Positions 5,718-8,873 of a DNA stretch of 8,873 bases are shown in pieces. Source of the DNA: an uncultured Chloroflexota bacterium (GTDB taxonomy: Bacteria > Chloroflexota > Dehalococcoidia > CAUJGQ01); assembly GCA_937879875.1 (NCBI GenBank), contig CALFMN010000234.1, positions 1 to 8,873 on the forward strand, written 5' to 3'. A program made the translations under genes and the position numbers. Position 1 is the first letter of the stretch. Each line of letters opens with the position of its first letter. Below the pieces are notes generated by a model. It did not search any database. It was given only the letters and a program-made list of their open reading frames with translations, and had not been told where the DNA came from.

Positions 5718-8228
5718 TCAGGGCGGCCCCGTCACCGTATCGGTGAGACAGAGCGCGACGATGTCGCCGGGCCGCACGGTGGTGACGTCCACCGGCGCCT
5801 GCGAGTTGCTGAAGTACAGCGCCTGGAACGCGTGCGTGGCGTTGTCGATGCGGAAGGCCGAGAAGATGTTGCTCACCGGCTGGAACAGCGAGAGGAAGCG
5901 CCCGGAATCGAGCGACCCGCCGATGCTCGCCGGCACGGTGATGTAGGCGCAGGGCGGGGCATACTGCGTCGTGCCGCCGGCCGGCCCTGATGTCAGTACG
6001 GGCGAGGTTCCGGCGATCGCCGGCGTGGCCGAGGCGCCAGGCGGCAGCACGAACGGCGTCGGCGACGCGGCCGCGGCCGTGCTCACGGCGCCGGGCGCGG
6101 CCGTGGCGCCGCTCGTGGGTGTGCCGGCCGCCGGACTCGTGGCGGGCGTGCCGACCAGGCCGAAGCCGACGGCGCCGGGAGCGCCGACCGCCGTCGCGCT
6201 CGGCAGCGCGCCGGGCGGCAGGCTGCCCGTGGTTGACTGATTGGCGTTGACGTAGCCCAGCGCGGGGTCGTTCGGCTTGTGCCAGAGGACAGAGTTGACA
6301 TCCGCGCCCGGCGGCAGGCCGAAGTTGTTGTTGGTCGCGTCCACATTCGCGGTGACGAACTGGTCGAGCCGGATCGCGCAGCCCTGCGCGGCCGCACAGG
6401 GGCCGTTGGAGACGATCTGGTTCAGATTGAGCTGCGTGCCCGTTGGCTGGGTGATGTTCGGCGAGCCGATACTGCCGACCTGGATGAAGACGGCGGTGCG
6501 CACGTCTTCGGCCGTGATCACGTTGCCGCTGCCGATCGTATTGCGCGCCCCGGCGACGATCAGGTCGGTGTAGTTGCGGCGCAGCGTGTTGTTGTAGATG
6601 GCGGTCTGCAAGGGGAAGAGGCTGCCGCCGAAGCCGCCCAGGCGGATACCGGCCGCACCCGGCGTGCGGTGCGACTCGACCACGTTCTTTTGGATCGTGT
6701 TATTCGAGGCGGCGTCGTAGACGACGATGCCGTCCTCGTAGTCGTCGCTGACGATGTTTGAGTCGAGCAGCGAGCCCGTGATCGCGCGCAGCACAATGCC
6801 GCGTCCGTTGCTCTGCACAACGTTGTTCGAGATCAGATGTCCGCCGCCGCCGTCCGAGCAGAGCCAGATGCCGGCGTTGACGTTGCGGCCGATCGAATTC
6901 GCGGCAATGGTGGCCGCGTTGGTGGCGTCCGAGCCGGCGCCGAGGCACTCGGTTGAGGTAATGCCGAAGCCGGACTTGACATCGCCTGAGGCCAGGGTGG
7001 GCGAGAACTTGAACTGCGCGTTGCCCTGAATGTTGTTGCCGAAGATATTGGGGTGGTCACTGCTCGAGAACAGGACGCCAACCGAATTTCCCATGGTTTC
7101 GCTCTTCTGGACCGGCAGCGGGTTGAACGTGGCCGGCGGGAACGCCGGAGGCTGTGTGCAGGGGGCGCCGGTGAATCCGGGATTGTTGAAGACATCCCCA
7201 CCCAGGATGTTGTTGCTGACCGCGGTATAGGCGTCGTTATCGAGGGAGATCGCCGCGTTACCCGGCTGGAATGCGCCGCCCATATCCAGGCCGTCGATGA
7301 TTGTATGCCCGAATGTATCGAGGTGCGATTGTGGCGGCTCGTTGTTGTTGACCGAGTTTCCGGGGTTTGTCGGGTTCGTACCGTCCGGATACCCGATCGA
7401 AGTCACGTGGAAGATTGTCTGACCGTAAAAGGAATGCAGCACCGGAATCCCGAACACGTCAGAGCCCGGCGTGGGGAAGAAGTCCGTCCCCTTTTGCGCC
7501 TTGATCCGGGAACTGATCCTCACCGGCTTCGTGATCTCGATCGTGCGACAGACCTCGTAAAAGCCGGATTCGACGAAGATGATCCCACCCGGGGGCAGGT
7601 ACTTAACGGCGTTCTCGATCGACAGGCAGGGGCCTGGGTTCGATATCGACGGTATCCCGCCGGCACCGAGGTCGGGGCCGCAGACGCTGTTTGGGATCGT
7701 CTGGGCGGCGTCAAGGAAGTCAAAGCCGTTGGTTGAGACGGTCAGCACGACGTTCGTGCCGGCTGCACCGCCGCAGGTCTGCGTCGAAATGATCGTTGCA
7801 GGATTGGTCGAATCGACGAGATCAACTTTCGCGCCAGAGACGAGCAGTGTCGTGGTGCTGAGAGCGACCGTATTGCCGCTGACCAGAGGGCTGACGGCGG
7901 TGGCCGGCGTCTGTGTCGCACCGGTGCCAACCTGAAGATCGATGGTTGCGCCGGTCGTCACAGCATAGGATCCCGGCGGCACAATCGCATTGTTGACCGA
8001 AATAGGGGAGGTGGGCGTCCCGCCGGGGGGGGTGATTATCACCGCCAGGCTGCCGAGTGGTGGATTGCCGGCGGCCGAGGTCGTGATAAAGATGTCGCCA
8101 AGCGGCTGGGCGCAGTTCAGCGACTGGATGGTGAAGTCGGTCGGCGCCGCGCGTACCCGGAAGACCGCGCGTCCTGAGATGCACACCACGAGCAGCAGGG
8201 CGATGGCGGCGGACAGGCGTTTCTTCAT
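5718..8228 (-). CDS. Secreted right-handed beta-helix protein with low-complexity linker and shared C-terminal module (836 aa)
   Basis: Predicted exported protein, first gene of a two-gene unit. Residues 1-27 are a signal peptide (MKKR, hydrophobic core, cleavage near RA/AP). Residues 28-165 are beta-rich and unassigned. Residues about 200-650 look like a parallel beta-helix of the pectin-lyase/NosD type. They open with the usual entry motif (GPCLSIENAVKYLPPGG, IFVESGFYE) and continue with PbH1-like turns such as NNVVQSNGRGIVLR, SNIVSDDYEDGIVVYDA and NTIQKNVVESH. Residues 665-755 are an Ala/Thr/Pro/Ser/Gly linker. Residues 757-836 are the C-terminal module, Cys at both ends, with NATHAFQALYF and APVDV, closely matching the end of the next gene. 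A GGAG sequence lies 11 nt before the ATG, a long but acceptable spacing. The next gene starts 79 nt downstream. The fold often carries polysaccharide lyases or surface adhesins. No catalytic residues could be assigned, so the function is open. Confidence 0.88.
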   Translation of the reverse strand: MKKRLSAAIALLLVVCISGRAVFRVRAAPTDFTIQSLNCAQPLGDIFITTSAAGNPPLGSLAVIITPPGGTPTSPISVNNAIVPPGSYAVTTGATIDLQVGTGATQTPATAVSPLVSGNTVALSTTTLLVSGAKVDLVDSTNPATIISTQTCGGAAGTNVVLTVSTNGFDFLDAAQTIPNSVCGPDLGAGGIPSISNPGPCLSIENAVKYLPPGGIIFVESGFYEVCRTIEITKPVRISSRIKAQKGTDFFPTPGSDVFGIPVLHSFYGQTIFHVTSIGYPDGTNPTNPGNSVNNNEPPQSHLDTFGHTIIDGLDMGGAFQPGNAAISLDNDAYTAVSNNILGGDVFNNPGFTGAPCTQPPAFPPATFNPLPVQKSETMGNSVGVLFSSSDHPNIFGNNIQGNAQFKFSPTLASGDVKSGFGITSTECLGAGSDATNAATIAANSIGRNVNAGIWLCSDGGGGHLISNNVVQSNGRGIVLRAITGSLLDSNIVSDDYEDGIVVYDAASNNTIQKNVVESHRTPGAAGIRLGGFGGSLFPLQTAIYNNTLRRNYTDLIVAGARNTIGSGNVITAEDVRTAVFIQVGSIGSPNITQPTGTQLNLNQIVSNGPCAAAQGCAIRLDQFVTANVDATNNNFGLPPGADVNSVLWHKPNDPALGYVNANQSTTGSLPPGALPSATAVGAPGAVGFGLVGTPATSPAAGTPTSGATAAPGAVSTAAAASPTPFVLPPGASATPAIAGTSPVLTSGPAGGTTQYAPPCAYITVPASIGGSLDSGRFLSLFQPVSNIFSAFRIDNATHAFQALYFSNSQAPVDVTTVRPGDIVALCLTDTVTGPP

Positions 8229-8332
8229 GGCGCTGGCGACTCCGCTTACTCTCTCCGCAGAAGCGACGGGACTGTAACATAAAAACGCGATGCTGTTCAG
8301 CCCGGCTGGCGGACTTCCGCGAGGGCGTAACG

Positions 8333-8362
8333 AATGTACCTGTTATAGAATTACATCGTCAA
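8333..8362 (-). promoter_or_regulatory. Candidate sigma-70-type promoter for the two-gene unit
   Basis: On the minus strand TTGACG (8362-8357) and TACATT (8338-8333) are separated by 18 nt, giving 5 of 6 and 4 of 6 matches to the consensus. The surrounding stretch is clearly AT-richer than the rest of the window. Transcription would start near 8326, leaving a leader of about 100 nt. CTGTT/AACAG inverted halves overlap the region between the boxes and could be an operator. Confidence 0.45.
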
Positions 8363-8367
8363 CAGTG

Positions 8368-8392
8368 AAACCGCCCCGCGCCGTTGCGGTTT
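8368..8392. promoter_or_regulatory. Inverted repeat just upstream of the promoter
   Basis: AAACCGC and GCGGTTT form a perfect 7-bp inverted pair with an 11-nt spacer, starting 6 bp beyond the -35 box. It could be a regulator-binding site or the end of a transcript from the other side. Nothing further supports either reading. Confidence 0.3.
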
Positions 8393-8479
8393 AGTTTCGC
8401 TTTCAGAAAACGTGCATTACGCGGCGGATCGGCTGCTGCATAACGGCGAACCGAGCTCTCTGCACGGGCCAACACGGTC

Positions 8480-8873
8480 GCCGCGCGGGGCGCCTAACCC
8501 TGATTTCGCTTCAGCGAAATCTGTCCCTTCCCGAGGCGGGAAGGGACTTCTGGAGCGTTCCCGGCGGCGCCGGACGGCGGCGGGGCTGGGGAGCCCTCGT
8601 GGGACGAACGATAGCGTCGTCTTCCGACATCCGGCTGCCCTCGAATCAAACCCTTCCCGTATCGGGTCAGAGCGCAGCGCGACGGTGCCAGATGGGTTCA
8701 TGTGTACATGGGCGCCCATGTCAGACAGAGACTTCCCGGGCAAATCCGAGCGCTCGCGCGAGGGAGAGGTCGGTCAACCGCCCCGCCGCCGTCCGGTGCT
8801 GTTGGGAGCGCTCCAGAAGTCCCTTCCCGCCTCGGGAAGGGACAGGTTCGGCTTCAGCCGAAGCAGGGTTAGG
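8480..8873. repeat. Palindromic repeat element B, composite, runs to the window end
   Basis: The left arm 8493-8586 and right arm 8780-8873 are gap-free 94-nt inverted copies, each starting CCTAACCC. They hold an ATTTCGCT/AGCGAAAT hairpin (8503-8520) or its TTCGGCT/AGCCGAA equivalent (8847-8862), and an 11-bp GTCCCTTCCCG hairpin (8523-8547 and 8819-8843). The outer GCCGCGCGGGGC matches the inverted end of element A. On the left, similarity to element A continues past the arm to CCCTTCCCGTATCGGG (about 8652-8667) and then stops, so this half is an A-like copy missing its right end. The right half is a second left end in opposite orientation. Bases 8668-8779 between them are unrelated and include a 16-bp palindrome. 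The window stops at the right end, so the outer border there is unseen. Confidence 0.78.

Noticed and set aside
3134..8228. LPxTG, PEP-CTERM or S-layer-type anchor at either C-terminus
   Set aside because: No such motif followed by a hydrophobic helix and basic tail is present. Both proteins end in a Pro/Gly-rich tail (SGPTGP, TVTGPP).
8417..8743. Minus-strand 108-codon frame containing SPFPPREGTDFAEAK
   Set aside because: It is repeat element B read as protein. The same peptide appears wherever the repeat is translated, so it is not a gene.

Overview
The window is GC-rich bacterial DNA, most likely from a Chloroflexota (Chloroflexi) member or a relative. That assignment is an inference. It rests on the G/C-ending codon use, the subgroup of IS630 transposase, the style of the secreted Ala/Thr/Pro-rich proteins with a Cys-bracketed C-terminal module, and the dispersed hairpin-rich intergenic repeats. 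No ribosomal or core housekeeping gene is present to confirm it. All genes recognised here lie on the minus strand.

Layout, left to right. (1) Bases 53-1262 are a complete but dead IS630-family insertion sequence with 12-bp inverted ends, flanked by TA. Its transposase is broken by an early TAG and two frameshifts. (2) Bases 1265-2797 are about 1.5 kb without a convincing gene. They contain two copies of a roughly 51-bp direct repeat, which may be remnants of a duplicated small gene, and a weaker third copy. (3) Bases 2798-3058 are a palindromic repeat (element A) with long inverted ends and nested hairpins. (4) Bases 3074-3110 are a 17-bp perfect hairpin just past the end of the gene pair. 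(5) Bases 3134-5638 and 5718-8228 encode two large secreted proteins in tandem. The upstream, first-transcribed gene encodes a signal peptide, a right-handed beta-helix and a low-complexity linker. The second encodes Ig-like beta domains. Both end in the same kind of roughly 80-95 residue module. (6) Bases 8333-8362 hold a plausible sigma-70-type promoter for the pair. (7) From 8480 to the window end there is a second, more complex repeat (element B) of the same family as A, with 94-nt inverted arms.

The two secreted proteins probably form one transcription unit: same strand, 79-nt gap with no obvious terminator, one promoter ahead and one strong hairpin behind. The shared C-terminal module suggests that both are displayed or retained at the cell surface in the same way, or bind the same partner. 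Their enzymatic role, if any, is not visible. The most unusual features are the paired secreted proteins with the common Cys-bracketed tail, and the repeat family whose hairpin arms change in a compensatory way.
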